Assembly (NCBI RefSeq): GCF_001297015.1
Contig: NZ_LIGE01000025.1
Span: forward strand, 558,001-622,000
Length of the DNA stretch: 64,000 bases
DNA from: Pseudomonas sp. RIT-PI-r
GTDB lineage: Bacteria > Pseudomonadota > Gammaproteobacteria > Pseudomonadales > Pseudomonadaceae
Direction: 5' to 3'
Below the pieces are notes generated by a model that ran no database searches, was not told the DNA's origin, and saw only the letters and a list, made by a program, of their open reading frames with translations. Below are positions 50,506 to 58,993 of this stretch, piece by piece; within the stretch, counting starts at the first letter, position 1, and each line of letters opens with the position of its first letter. The translations under genes were made by a program, and so were the position numbers.

Positions 50506-51036
50506 ATGCTTTCAATCGAACAAGCCAAGCAGATGGCCAAACGGCTGCGCGCCGCACTGGAGTCGCGCGATCAAGCGATGACCCATTGCGCCGCACTGGA
50601 AACAGTCGCGCAGCAGTTGGGTTACAAGGACTGGAATACCGCATCGGCAATGCTGCCTGCGGCAATACCCGAATCCGCAATCACCTTCGATAAAGCCATT
50701 CCGATCCTGCGAATTTTCGACGAAACCAAAGCCCGCGAGTTCTACCTCGACTTTCTCGGTTTCAGTGTCGAATTCGAGCACCGGTTCGAAGCGGATCTAC
50801 CGCTCTACCTGGGGATCAGCCGCAATGGCCTGCAACTGCATCTTTCCGAACATCATGGCGATGCAAGTCCAGGCTCGACGGTGTTTGTGCCGATGCATAA
50901 CATCGAATCGTTCGGCGAAGAATTATTGAACAAGCGCTACGGATACGGACGTCCGAGTGTTATGCAACAGGACTGGGGCAAGGTCCTGGAAGTGTACGAC
51001 CCCTTCGGCAACCGCATCCGCTTCTGCCAGAGCTGA
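50506..51036 (+). CDS. glyoxalase/bleomycin-resistance-fold protein with extra N-terminal domain
   Basis: A 176-residue protein. Residues 1-58 are a helical extension (IEQAKQMAKRLRAALESRDQ, GYKDWNTASAML) of the kind found on glyoxalase-superfamily proteins in pseudomonads. Residues 60-175 form one VOC domain: IPILRIFDETKAREFYLDFL, LYLGISRNGLQLHLSEHHGD, and DPFGNRIRFCQ at the end. The segment LHLSEHHGD is typical of bleomycin-binding-type members. Metal ligands (His/Glu) are plausible but the substrate is unknown. CAGGAG lies before the ATG. Confidence 0.88.
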   Translation: MLSIEQAKQMAKRLRAALESRDQAMTHCAALETVAQQLGYKDWNTASAMLPAAIPESAITFDKAIPILRIFDETKAREFYLDFLGFSVEFEHRFEADLPLYLGISRNGLQLHLSEHHGDASPGSTVFVPMHNIESFGEELLNKRYGYGRPSVMQQDWGKVLEVYDPFGNRIRFCQS

Positions 51037-51107
51037 TCGTAAAATGCGGACCGGTTGTCCGGTCCGCCCTGAATCACGCGAACCATTGAGCATCACGGAG
51101 CAGGCTA

Positions 51108-51419
51108 TTGAGCGAATTCACACATACACCGGGACCTTGGGTTCTGGATGAGACAGCCGAAGTTAGCAGTCCTGGCAGTTTGAACCTTTCGATCTGCTCC
51201 ATGAGCAGCGTGGACTTGCATGAAGGGCGTTACAGTTTCGGCACGGCGTCAAACGCTAATGCCAGGCTGATTACCGCCGCGCCAGATCTCCTGAAAGCAG
51301 CAAAAAGGGTTAAAGACAGTCTCGATGAATGGCTCATCGCCGCTGAAAAACAAGGGCTGCCTACACCCTTGGTGGTTGGACTTGCTGATTTGAAAGCGGC
51401 GATTGCCAAAGCCAGTTAA
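51108..51419 (+). CDS. phage-type small protein of the TPGPW family, TTG start
   Basis: A 103-residue protein starting from TTG with ACGGAG 8 bases upstream (no in-frame ATG gives the N-terminal motif). It contains EFTHTPGPWVLDE at the start and ANARLITAAPDLLKAAKRVK near residue 58, followed by a C-terminal helix. This TPGPW...NARLIAAAPDLL pattern is common in phage and prophage proteins of unknown function. Isolated here, it suggests a phage-derived gene. Confidence 0.72.
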   Translation: MSEFTHTPGPWVLDETAEVSSPGSLNLSICSMSSVDLHEGRYSFGTASNANARLITAAPDLLKAAKRVKDSLDEWLIAAEKQGLPTPLVVGLADLKAAIAKAS

Positions 51420-51485
51420 TCGCAAATTGCATGAGTCCGTGTTGGCAATACGGATTCACTCATACAATTTTCCATGGATGTCTCG

Positions 51486-52001
51486 ATGCGCATTTCCCCT
51501 TCGCTGTTAATGGTTGCCTTGGTCGGTAGCCTGCTCAACGGCTGTGCTTCCCCCTCGACACTACACAACAGTTATTCAAGCACCGCACAAAGTGTCGAGT
51601 CCGATCGGGCGGATATGGACTTCAAAGATGGCAGCGTCTATTTCAAGGCACAGAACAATAAACCTTCATCCGCTCAGTTCAGCCAGAGCCTGAATGCCTG
51701 CGTTCAATTTCAGGTCGCCAGTTACAACAAGAACGGTCAAGGTGTGCAGGTACGGCGTTCACTGGGCGACTCCGAAGCGCAAATCATCAATGAAGGCAGT
51801 CGTCTGTGCATGGAAAGCAAAGGGTGGGCGCTCTACAAGGTTATCAACGGCCAACTGCAGCGCATTAACCACAGGGAAGAAAGTTTCGCCTCCATGCCCG
51901 AAACTCAACTCAAGAGTTCAAGCGACCTTGTCACTGGCCAACGTCAGTGGTACCTCAAATACGCACCCGCTGTTCTTGCAATCGGTGACTTGGAACAATG
52001 A
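51486..52001 (+). CDS. putative lipoprotein
   Basis: About 171 residues. The start MRISPSLLMVALVGSLLNGC is a typical lipoprotein signal with lipobox LLNGC (Cys20). The mature part is soluble with two cysteines, containing SLNACVQFQVASYNKNGQG and SRLCMESKGWALYKVI. GGATG lies before this ATG; an ATG at 51474 in the same frame would add four residues. Family not recognised. Anchored to the outer or inner membrane on the periplasmic side. Confidence 0.72.
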   Translation: MRISPSLLMVALVGSLLNGCASPSTLHNSYSSTAQSVESDRADMDFKDGSVYFKAQNNKPSSAQFSQSLNACVQFQVASYNKNGQGVQVRRSLGDSEAQIINEGSRLCMESKGWALYKVINGQLQRINHREESFASMPETQLKSSSDLVTGQRQWYLKYAPAVLAIGDLEQ

Positions 52002-52052
52002 TCGTAAAATGCGGACCGAATTGCCCGGTCCGCCACAAGGACACGTGAAAAA

Positions 52053-52430
52053 ATGAAAGTACTGCTCATCGCGGCGCTTGGAATTCTGTCAATCGTTCAA
52101 ACATCTTTGTCCGTTGCCGATAACGCCAATGGCAAGAATCTTTATCTACAGCGATGTGCGATGTGCCACGGAGCAGATATCAAAGCAACAGGCCCCTTGG
52201 CAAATAAAAGCCAGCCGCCGACACCTGACCTGACAACAACCGCCTTCAAGAAACGCCTGAATGATTATCCGGGGGTCATCGTCTCCTCGATCATCCTTCG
52301 CCCCAATGGCGACTTGATTCCGAGAACCCTGCGCGAGAACGGCGTAAAAATAGCGCCGCACGCCTGGAGCGTTGAAGACTTTCGCGACTTGAATCAATAC
52401 ATGAGTAGCGTGATTTCAAAAAGTCGCTGA
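52053..52430 (+). CDS. periplasmic cytochrome c (class I-like)
   Basis: A 125-residue secreted cytochrome. A signal peptide (about residues 1-21) is followed by the heme motif CAMCH (Cys35, Cys38, His39) in GKNLYLQRCAMCHGADIKAT. A likely second heme ligand is Met within SVEDFRDLNQYMSSV near the end. The function is electron transfer in the periplasm; partner unknown. No oxidase or dehydrogenase genes are adjacent, which is unusual for a cytochrome of this size. Confidence 0.85.
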   Translation: MKVLLIAALGILSIVQTSLSVADNANGKNLYLQRCAMCHGADIKATGPLANKSQPPTPDLTTTAFKKRLNDYPGVIVSSIILRPNGDLIPRTLRENGVKIAPHAWSVEDFRDLNQYMSSVISKSR

Positions 52431-52515
52431 TTTGATAAACGGCATTAATCAGGCATTTCCGGCACGCCTCTCGCCGCCAAACTATTCCCCCGCCCCTCCC
52501 AAGGAAGGCACGTTT

Positions 52516-53229
52516 TTGAATCGCATTAAATCCAACGACCGAAACACCCTTAATCGCACTTTGCCGCTGCTAATGCTGTTGGCATCATCAGCTCTGCTCA
52601 ACGCTGGATGCTCCCATCCACCGCCACCGGTCGATCGCGACCCGTGCCTGGATGAAGGCCCAAGCCAGAGTGCCGCTTACGAGGACTGTGTGGTTGACCG
52701 TAATGACGAAAGAGATGCGGCACTCAAGGCCATTCTTGGCACTGGTCCTGATCTTTATACACAAGCACGTCTCGCCGATCCGGGGGAGTTCCCTCTACAG
52801 GATTCCGACTACCCGGATATCCCAGGCCCCATGAGCTACCACACTGCCAACAAAATTTCTGCGGCGGAGCAGCAAGCGTTGCCGTTCAAGATGAAAATCC
52901 GCTGGAACTACACTTCCCGGAAATTCCTGCCGCGACCTCGCGATCTGGTGCGCATGAATGAAATGGAAGCTTTGCTAAAGTCGGCCGCAACGGAAAACGG
53001 CCTGGCGAAGTGGGTGTGCACAGTGACCGGTGAGCAACGTCGAGAGTGGGTTTTCTACGCCCGAAGCGACGCTGATTTCATGACTCGAATGCAAACGATA
53101 CTGGCCCCGACCGGGCCGTATCCCGTCGAGTGGAGCGGTCGTAAAGATCCTGCGCACAATGTCGAAGGGACAAGTAAAGCCGACGCTTCCGGGGAAATCC
53201 TTATTACCCCGAAACTGTGCGTGGAGTGA
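52516..53229 (+). CDS. putative lipoprotein with DUF695-like C-terminus
   Basis: About 237 residues from a TTG with AAGGAAGG upstream (the frame is open to 52432). Signal with lipobox: LLNAGC (Cys32). A proline-rich start (SHPPPPVDRDPC) leads to a DUF695-like domain near the C-terminus: EWVFYARSDADFMTRMQTIL and YPVEWSGRKDPAHN. DUF695 is of unknown function. Four cysteines may form disulfides. It follows the cytochrome gene closely on the same strand. Confidence 0.72.
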   Translation: MNRIKSNDRNTLNRTLPLLMLLASSALLNAGCSHPPPPVDRDPCLDEGPSQSAAYEDCVVDRNDERDAALKAILGTGPDLYTQARLADPGEFPLQDSDYPDIPGPMSYHTANKISAAEQQALPFKMKIRWNYTSRKFLPRPRDLVRMNEMEALLKSAATENGLAKWVCTVTGEQRREWVFYARSDADFMTRMQTILAPTGPYPVEWSGRKDPAHNVEGTSKADASGEILITPKLCVE

Positions 53230-53359
53230 TATTCAGGGGCACTTGCGGCCGGGCCTGAATATCGCGCGCGGGGAGCTTTAAAGTGTGCAAACTGTGTTGC
53301 ACACTGCCAGCGGATTGCAAATTGCTATCCCCCTCGCCCAATCATGGAAGATCCACTCA

Positions 53360-54421
53360 TTGAAACCAGCTCTCGGTGCCCTGCTTCTAACCTGCCTGAC
53401 CACCAGCGCTCTCGCTGACGTCAACGCTATCGGTTTCCAGTCCTCGACCCTGCCCGACCCGCACAATGAGCGTGCGCTGGAGATGGTGGTCTGGTATCCC
53501 GGCACAACCACCGCCACGCCACAATTGATCGCCGACGATGTGGTGTTTGTCGGCAATGCCGCCGTGCGCGACGCCCCGGCCAGCGCAGGCGAGCATCCAC
53601 TGGTGGTGCTTTCCCATGGTTATCGGGGCAACTGGAGCAATCAGGGCTGGCTGGCGAGTGCGTTGGCCCAGCAGGGTTACATCGTCGCGGCGGTCAACCA
53701 CCCCGGCACCACCACCCATGACCGTAGCCCGCAAGCCGCCGAGCAGTTGTGGCAGCGGCCGGTCGACCTGAGCCGGGCGATCGCGGCGGTGACCTCGCAG
53801 CCGCAGAAGTTTGGCGCCGTCGCACCGCGCCAGATTGCTGTGGTGGGCCATTCGCTCGGCGGCTGGACGGCCATTGAAATCGCCGGGGCGCGGTTCGATC
53901 CGGAGCTGTTTGCGCGTGACTGCAAGGTTCATTCACAACTGGCCAGTTGCATCAATTACGACAAGATCAATCCGGCCAGCACGCCCGCACTGAAAACTCA
54001 ATTGGCCAGCGACTTGCGCGACAAACGCGTCACCGCCGTGGTTTCCCTCGACCTCGGTTTTTCGCGCGGGATGACCAGTGAAAGCCTGGCGGGACTGCCG
54101 GTGCCGGCGCTGGTGATCGCTGCCGGTGCGCCGTCGCAGGATCTGCCTGCGCAACTGGAGTCAGCCGACCTCGCCAAACGCCTGCCGCAGGCGTCAACGC
54201 AGTATGTCGAGATCCGCGATGCCAGCCATTTCACTTTCCTGGCCATGTGCAAACCGGGTGCCGTGGCACTGCTTGAAGAAGACGTGCCTGGCGATGGAAT
54301 CATTTGTGGCGATGGCGAGGCTGCGCGTCCTCGGGGGGTTATCCAGCAGCAGGTTGCAACGTTGATCAACGAGTTCTTGCAGCAGGCCTGGAAGCAGCAA
54401 GACAGTCTGGTGAAGCGCTGA
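53360..54421 (+). CDS. secreted alpha/beta hydrolase (dienelactone-hydrolase/PAF-acetylhydrolase-like)
   Basis: About 353 residues. From TTG 53360 (GGAAG at 9 bases) the product starts with a signal peptide KPALGALLLTCLTTSALA; a GTG at 53285 would add 25 residues that spoil the signal. The hydrolase fold is clear: EMVVWYPGTTT, HPLVVLSHGYRGNWSNQGWL (oxyanion region), and nucleophile Ser165 in VGHSLGGWTAIE. The late catalytic His is probably in DASHFTFLAMC. It is a periplasmic esterase-like enzyme of unknown substrate. Confidence 0.88.
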   Translation: MKPALGALLLTCLTTSALADVNAIGFQSSTLPDPHNERALEMVVWYPGTTTATPQLIADDVVFVGNAAVRDAPASAGEHPLVVLSHGYRGNWSNQGWLASALAQQGYIVAAVNHPGTTTHDRSPQAAEQLWQRPVDLSRAIAAVTSQPQKFGAVAPRQIAVVGHSLGGWTAIEIAGARFDPELFARDCKVHSQLASCINYDKINPASTPALKTQLASDLRDKRVTAVVSLDLGFSRGMTSESLAGLPVPALVIAAGAPSQDLPAQLESADLAKRLPQASTQYVEIRDASHFTFLAMCKPGAVALLEEDVPGDGIICGDGEAARPRGVIQQQVATLINEFLQQAWKQQDSLVKR

Positions 54422-54577
54422 CAGCAAGGCCTTTGCAGACAAGAACAACCGGTTTATCAAGCGCTTGTGTGAGTGAAGCTCAGCGGATGAGTCAGCAATG
54501 CCATTGATGTGCCACTACTGAAATAGTATGTTACTCAAAATCCATCCCCTGCTTCACCCCCGCACAAGGAAGACTTC

Positions 54578-54799
54578 ATGTCGCTCAAAGGAAAGATAAT
54601 CTCCGGTTATCTGGTCATCGGCTTGATCTACGCGCTCTACTCCTGGCTGTTCAGCTCCATCTACTCCCACGCAGGCTTCTTCTACAACCTCGGCCGGGGC
54701 CTGATGTGGCCGGCGGCGATGTTCCCTGCGCTCGGCGCATTCATCGGCGGTGTGGTGCTGGTGATCATCGCCGGCGCCTACGCGCTGAGTCGCCGTTAA
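54578..54799 (+). CDS. small two-span membrane protein
   Basis: A 73-residue protein with two hydrophobic segments (about residues 8-28 and 45-70) and a basic end (SRR): LVIGLIYALYSWLFSSIY and MFPALGAFIGGVVLVIIAGA. AAGGAAG lies upstream of the ATG. It is followed 37 bases later by a lipoprotein gene, with which it may be co-transcribed. Function unknown. Confidence 0.75.
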   Translation: MSLKGKIISGYLVIGLIYALYSWLFSSIYSHAGFFYNLGRGLMWPAAMFPALGAFIGGVVLVIIAGAYALSRR

Positions 54800-54836
54800 G
54801 CCTCCTGCACTTCAAATCTTTCAAGGAACGATGCTC

Positions 54837-55310
54837 ATGAGCATGAAAAAAGTAACGCTGGCCGTATTGATGGCCGTGGCGCTGGCGGGTTGCGGCGGTA
54901 GCAAGGACAAGGCAGAGAAACTGGTCGAGTCCAGCGGAATGACCAAGCAATACGGCAACATGATCGAAATGGTGTCCACCGGTTACGCCACCCGCTATCC
55001 GATGCTCGAGCGCGAGCAGATCCGTAACGTCGTGCGGGAAAACATCGATCCCGACGACCTGAAGGACATGGTCGTGGAAATCTACGCTGATCACTTCGAC
55101 AACGATGAACTCGACCTGATGATTCGCGCCAACCAGCACCCCGAGCAGGCCATGGCAATCATCCTCAATTCGAAACAGGGCCGCGATCTGGCGCAAAAAG
55201 TCATGACCATCCAGACCACCATCGCCAAAGACATGCAAGACGCGATGGCCGACCGCGATGAGGCGATCGTCGATACGCTGGATGATTTGAAGGATGAAGC
55301 GCAGGGCTAG
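54837..55310 (+). CDS. putative lipoprotein (DUF2059-like)
   Basis: About 157 residues. MSMKKVTLAVLMAVALAGC gives a lipobox LAGC (Cys19). The mature part is helical and acidic, with IRNVVRENIDPDDLKDMVVE, YADHFDNDELDLMIRAN and SKQGRDLAQKVM, a pattern like the DUF2059 family of periplasmic helical proteins. AAGGA is 9 bases before this ATG; an ATG six bases earlier is too close. A REP palindrome follows. Confidence 0.78.
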   Translation: MSMKKVTLAVLMAVALAGCGGSKDKAEKLVESSGMTKQYGNMIEMVSTGYATRYPMLEREQIRNVVRENIDPDDLKDMVVEIYADHFDNDELDLMIRANQHPEQAMAIILNSKQGRDLAQKVMTIQTTIAKDMQDAMADRDEAIVDTLDDLKDEAQG

Positions 55311-55321
55311 ACCACGTTCTT

Positions 55322-55410
55322 TGTAGGAGTGAGCCTGCTCGCGATAGCATCCGTCCAGCCGACATCAGGCTGACTGAGCCGCCGCCATCGCGAGCAGGCT
55401 CACTCCTACA
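55322..55410. repeat. REP palindrome, family B
   Basis: Perfect 24-base arms 55322-55345 and 55387-55410, 41 bases apart. It lies between two convergent genes. Confidence 0.9.
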
Positions 55411-55452
55411 TGGGTTTTCACCTCAAACCACAAATCCCAATCCCACCCACAT

Positions 55453-55484
55453 CCCTGTGGGAGCTAGCCCTGTTAGCGATGACG
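55453..55484 (+). repeat. single REP-like element, third family
   Basis: A lone CCCTGTGGGAGCTAGCCCTG-type unit ending GCGATGACG. It resembles a third Pseudomonas REP family (GTGGGAGC...GCGATG). No inverted partner is seen nearby. Confidence 0.6.
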
Positions 55485-55521
55485 TCAGCCCATCAAAAAC
55501 ACATCAACCTGACACCCAACC

Positions 55522-56739
55522 TCAGTGCCCGACCACAGCCCCCGCCCCCGCACCACGCGGCCCCGCTTTAAACCCGTGCGCCCGAGCGCTCCAGGCAATC
55601 ACAAACCCGACCGCGACCAACACCACCATCGCCCACGGAAACGATGCAACCCCCCACCGATCCAGCAACACCCCGCCGACCACGCCGCTGCCGGCAATCG
55701 CGCTATTCCATGCCACCACATTCAACGACAACGCCACATCTGCGCCATCGCCCGCCGCATCTGCCAACGCGGTCTGCAACAAAGTCGCCGCGCCACCAAA
55801 ACTCAATCCCCACAGCAACACGCCGAGGTAAATCACCTCAGGCACACGGCCCCAAAATCCAAACCCCACACACACCACGGCAAACATCACCAGGCTGGCT
55901 AACACGGTCTTGCGCAACAGCGGCTCAACCAGTTTGGCCGTCAACCAAATCCCCGCCAACGCCGCAAGACCAAACACCAACAACACCAGATCCACGCGAT
56001 CCGCCAACCCCGCCGGCGCCACAAACGGGGCGATGTAGGTGTAGAGAATGTTGTGCGCCAGCATCCAGCTGATCACCACCGCCAGCACCGGTCGGACACC
56101 CGGCGTGGTCAACACGCGGCGCAACGACAGACGCTGATGCGCAGGCTGCGGCGGATAATCCGGCACCTTCACCAACACCCAAACGATCAGCATCAAGGTC
56201 AGGGCCGACATCAACCCGAACGTCGTGCGCCACCCGACCAACCCGCCCAGCCAAGTGCCGAGCGGCACGCCCAATGACAGGGCAATCGGCGTGCCCACCA
56301 TCGCCAGCGCCAACGCCTTGCCCTGCTGATCCGGCTCGACCATCCGCCGCGCATAACCGGCCAACAAACTCCACGCCAACCCTGCCGCGACACCCGCGAA
56401 GAAGCGCGCCACCAGCGTCACGCCATAGTGCGACGACAGCGCCGTGATCGAGTTGAACAGCAGAAAACCGACGATGGTCAGCAGCAACACATTGCGCCGC
56501 CGCCAGCCGCGCGTGGCGATGGTCATCGGGATCACCGCCAGCACCGAGCCCAGCGCATACGCGGTGACCATCTGCCCGGCCATCGAAGGCGAAATCGCCA
56601 AGCCTTCGCTGATCAGCGGCAACAGCCCTGCGGGCAGGGTTTCGGTGACGATACAGATAAAACCGGTCATGGCCAGCGCCAACAGCGCGCCAATGGGCAG
56701 GCGTTTGGGCGCCGCCGAGAGAGTCAATGAAGGTGTCAC
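55522..56739 (-). CDS. MFS efflux transporter (arabinose/drug exporter type)
   Basis: A 405-residue, 12-helix major facilitator protein. The start is GTG (AAGGAG 7 bases upstream). Helix 1 holds the ETLPAGLLPLISEGL signature of the YdeA/AraJ/SotB exporters, and the loop between helices 2 and 3 has TRGWRRRNVLL. A second MFS half begins near LLTTPGVRPVLAVVI-like RVLTTPGVRPVLAVVISWM. It faces a divergent TetR gene 131 bases away, which probably represses it. Substrate unknown: sugars or small drugs. Confidence 0.9.
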   Translation of the reverse strand: MTPSLTLSAAPKRLPIGALLALAMTGFICIVTETLPAGLLPLISEGLAISPSMAGQMVTAYALGSVLAVIPMTIATRGWRRRNVLLLTIVGFLLFNSITALSSHYGVTLVARFFAGVAAGLAWSLLAGYARRMVEPDQQGKALALAMVGTPIALSLGVPLGTWLGGLVGWRTTFGLMSALTLMLIVWVLVKVPDYPPQPAHQRLSLRRVLTTPGVRPVLAVVISWMLAHNILYTYIAPFVAPAGLADRVDLVLLVFGLAALAGIWLTAKLVEPLLRKTVLASLVMFAVVCVGFGFWGRVPEVIYLGVLLWGLSFGGAATLLQTALADAAGDGADVALSLNVVAWNSAIAGSGVVGGVLLDRWGVASFPWAMVVLVAVGFVIAWSARAHGFKAGPRGAGAGAVVGH

Positions 56740-56870
56740 GGGAAACTCCTTGAGTTTGGAAATTCAGACTTGCGTACCGATCGATATAAAATACTGGCGG
56801 CAGCCGAGGCCCGTTGTCAACGACTTATGTATCGACTAGTATCCAAATCACTTTCCGAGGAGTTTCAGCT

Positions 56871-57485
56871 ATGGCCAGAACCGGCCGCCCCCGCGCATTC
56901 GATCGCGACGACGCCGTCGACCAAGCCATGCAATTGTTTTGGCAACACGGCTACGACGCGACGTCCCTCGCACAGTTGAAGGCTGAACTGGGCGGCGGCA
57001 TTTCCGCGCCAAGCTTCTACGCCGCGTTCGGCTCCAAAGAAGCCCTGTTCGACGAATGCGTGCAGCGTTACCTGGCAACCTACGCCCAAGTCACCGAATG
57101 CCTGTGGGACGAAACCCTGCCGCCACGCCAAGCCATCGAAACCGCACTGCGCCAATCGGCACGCATGCAATGCGACGACGGCCACCCCAAAGGCTGCATG
57201 GTCACCCTCGGCGTCATGAGCGCCCCGAGCCCGGAAAACGCCCACGTCGCCCAAGCCCTCACCCACTCCCGCGCCCGAACCCGCGCCGGGATTGTGGCGT
57301 GTGTCGAGCGGGGTGTGAGTGAAGGACTGTTAGCCGACGACGCGAACGCAGCCGCCATGGCGACCGTGTTCGACAGCTTCCTGCAGGGGATTTCCATCCT
57401 CGCCCGGGATGACACGCCGATTGAAAGCATTGATGCGGCGATTACGCAGGTGATGCGGACGTGGGATGTAATGGCGAAGAGTTGA
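56871..57485 (+). CDS. TetR-family transcriptional repressor
   Basis: A 204-residue regulator. The N-terminal DNA-binding domain contains RPRAFDRDDAVDQAMQLFWQ, then GYDATSLAQLKAELG and the recognition helix region APSFYAAFGSKEALF. The C-terminal ligand domain contains GCMVTLGVMSAPSPENAHVA, as in the AcrR/YcdC-like group with conserved cysteine. GAGGAG lies before the ATG at 56871; 19 extra codons upstream lack support. Divergent orientation to the MFS gene makes that exporter the likely target. The shared gap contains AT-rich GTATCGACTAGTATC-like half-palindromes that could be operators. Confidence 0.92.
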   Translation: MARTGRPRAFDRDDAVDQAMQLFWQHGYDATSLAQLKAELGGGISAPSFYAAFGSKEALFDECVQRYLATYAQVTECLWDETLPPRQAIETALRQSARMQCDDGHPKGCMVTLGVMSAPSPENAHVAQALTHSRARTRAGIVACVERGVSEGLLADDANAAAMATVFDSFLQGISILARDDTPIESIDAAITQVMRTWDVMAKS

Positions 57486-57621
57486 CGGCTACATTGCCCC
57501 CACTTAATCTGCTCCCATCTCGCCCAAGGAAGTACGCGGTCCTAACCATCCAGGACACGCCAAACCCTTGGGCGTTTTCTTATCAAAAAAATGCAGGCCT
57601 AAAGCGGATGATCTGCGAGCC

Positions 57622-57918
57622 TCACTCGTAAAACTTCCCAGCCAACAAAATCTCCGCGCACCGTTGCCAGACATTAGAAACGGCAGCATCCGCCTGAGCA
57701 TTCCTCGAAGTAGCCATCGCCCAAGCAGCCGCAGCATCAAGAAACGTATCGACCGATCCATTTTCCCAGCCTAACGCACCCGCCTGATAAGCAGACGATG
57801 GTGTCGCCTTCTCCAGTGCCCGCTCACGGGAGAAATCAGCACCCAGCGCCGCGACGAAATCGATGAACGATTGCTCATCGGTGACACGCTCCAGCAACTC
57901 ATCAAGATCTACAGACAT
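57622..57918 (-). CDS. small DUF7660-like protein
   Basis: A 98-residue protein. Its start VDLDELLERVTDEQSFIDFV and the end NVWQRCAEILLAGKFYE, with GWENGSVDTFLDAAAAWAMA in the middle, fit the DUF7660 family. These are common orphan genes near polymorphic toxins or accessory loci; function unknown. AAGGA lies 5-6 bases before the ATG at 57918. Confidence 0.82.
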   Translation of the reverse strand: MSVDLDELLERVTDEQSFIDFVAALGADFSRERALEKATPSSAYQAGALGWENGSVDTFLDAAAAWAMATSRNAQADAAVSNVWQRCAEILLAGKFYE

Positions 57919-57981
57919 GGCCATCCTTGCGTTGAAAGATTAGTGCCGAGCAGCACGCGATAATCACAAGATGCCCCATCG

Positions 57982-58347
57982 CTAAGCGACCACCTCAACA
58001 TAACTCGACTCCCCGCCACCCTCGGCCCCCGACAACCAACCCCACACAAACCGCAAAGTCGTCCGCCCCGCCTCATCAACCCCCACCACGCCCCGCGACC
58101 AACCTGCACGAATCTCACCATCCGTGGTGATGCACTGATAAAGCAGCTCGATAGTGTCCGGCCCGGTCACCCGCCCGACCTGGTTGCCCTGGCGAATATG
58201 CCCACCCGCATAAGTCCCCCAAACCGCCGCGCCTTCGACGAAGTATTCAAACACCGTGCGCGCATCGGATAAGCCCTGAGCGTTATTCGCCACAGAAAAC
58301 CGGCGGTTGTTCAAACGCTCGGTGACTTGCGAAAAAGCAGATTCCAT
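57982..58347 (-). CDS. conserved hypothetical protein (family often labelled N-acetylglutamate synthase)
   Basis: A 121-residue beta-rich protein: NNRRFSVANNAQGLSDARTV, FEYFVEGAAVWGTYAGG, VGRVTGPDTIELLYQCITTD and GESSYVEVV. This is the pattern of small proteins often called N-acetylglutamate synthase in databases, a name with no support from domain content. Function is unknown. AAGGA is 7 bases before the ATG at 58347. Probably independent of the neighbouring DUF7660-like gene. Confidence 0.75.
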   Translation of the reverse strand: MESAFSQVTERLNNRRFSVANNAQGLSDARTVFEYFVEGAAVWGTYAGGHIRQGNQVGRVTGPDTIELLYQCITTDGEIRAGWSRGVVGVDEAGRTTLRFVWGWLSGAEGGGESSYVEVVA

Positions 58348-58536
58348 AAACACACATCCTTAGTCGAGAAGATCCATTCCAGCCTGCGGGCATCCTAATT
58401 CATTACCTCCGCGCAGCAAGGCGCTACAGGCGTTTTCTGCCAACCCAACCGCACAGCCACGTTTGACGGTCCTACCCGCCCCACCTAGTCTGCCCAAAAC
58501 ACCCTTACAGCCAGAACCGAGTTCACGAGAGGCAAG

Positions 58537-58983
58537 ATGAGCAACTTCCCGATCGTCGCCACCGTCCTCTCAATGATCCTCGGGCTCTCCGTCACCCGCC
58601 TGTTACTCGGAGTATTAACGGTGTTCCGCATCCGCCGCGTCGCCAAGCCAGATTGGGTGGCGCTGGTCTGGGCGGTGATGCTGTTTACCATGCAGCTGCA
58701 ATTCTGGTGGGCGGTCAACGCACTGTCGGTGGTGAAACAGAGCTTCTCGTTTCTCGAATTTCTAATGTTGGTGATGCTGACACTCTCGCTGTTCGTCACG
58801 GCGGCGTTGTTGCTGCCGAGCCGTAGTGAGGATGAGCAGAACGGGTTGCGCGTGTACTTCGAGCAGGATGGGCGATACGCTGATTTCCCTCGCAACCTGA
58901 CGATGCGGCCACGCAAACGAAAATGGGGACGGCGTTATTTTCAAACAATAACGCCGTCCCCATTCTTTTTTGCCACCAAGTGA
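58537..58983 (+). CDS. small membrane protein with C-terminus altered by a hairpin repeat
   Basis: A 148-residue protein. It begins with MSNFPIVATVLSMILGLSVT and shows three hydrophobic segments (about residues 4-25, 40-58, 70-90). After VYFEQDGRY (about residue 112) hydrophobicity stops and the tail is basic, then is encoded by an 18-base perfect inverted repeat (58922-58964). Homologous proteins of this type would be expected to continue with further membrane segments, so the gene may be truncated. GAGAGG lies before the ATG. Function unknown. Confidence 0.7.
   Translation: MSNFPIVATVLSMILGLSVTRLLLGVLTVFRIRRVAKPDWVALVWAVMLFTMQLQFWWAVNALSVVKQSFSFLEFLMLVMLTLSLFVTAALLLPSRSEDEQNGLRVYFEQDGRYADFPRNLTMRPRKRKWGRRYFQTITPSPFFFATK
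58922..58964. repeat. 18-base perfect hairpin (GGGGACGG type), possibly also a terminator
   Basis: Arms 58922-58939 (AATGGGGACGGCGTTATT) and 58947-58964 are exact complements with a 7-base loop, followed by CTTTTTT. The GGGGACGG end resembles hairpins that flank REP-associated tyrosine transposase genes in many proteobacteria. It lies inside the 3' end of the membrane-protein gene. The T-run means it could also end transcription. Confidence 0.8.
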
Positions 58984-58993
58984 CTTGCCCTTC

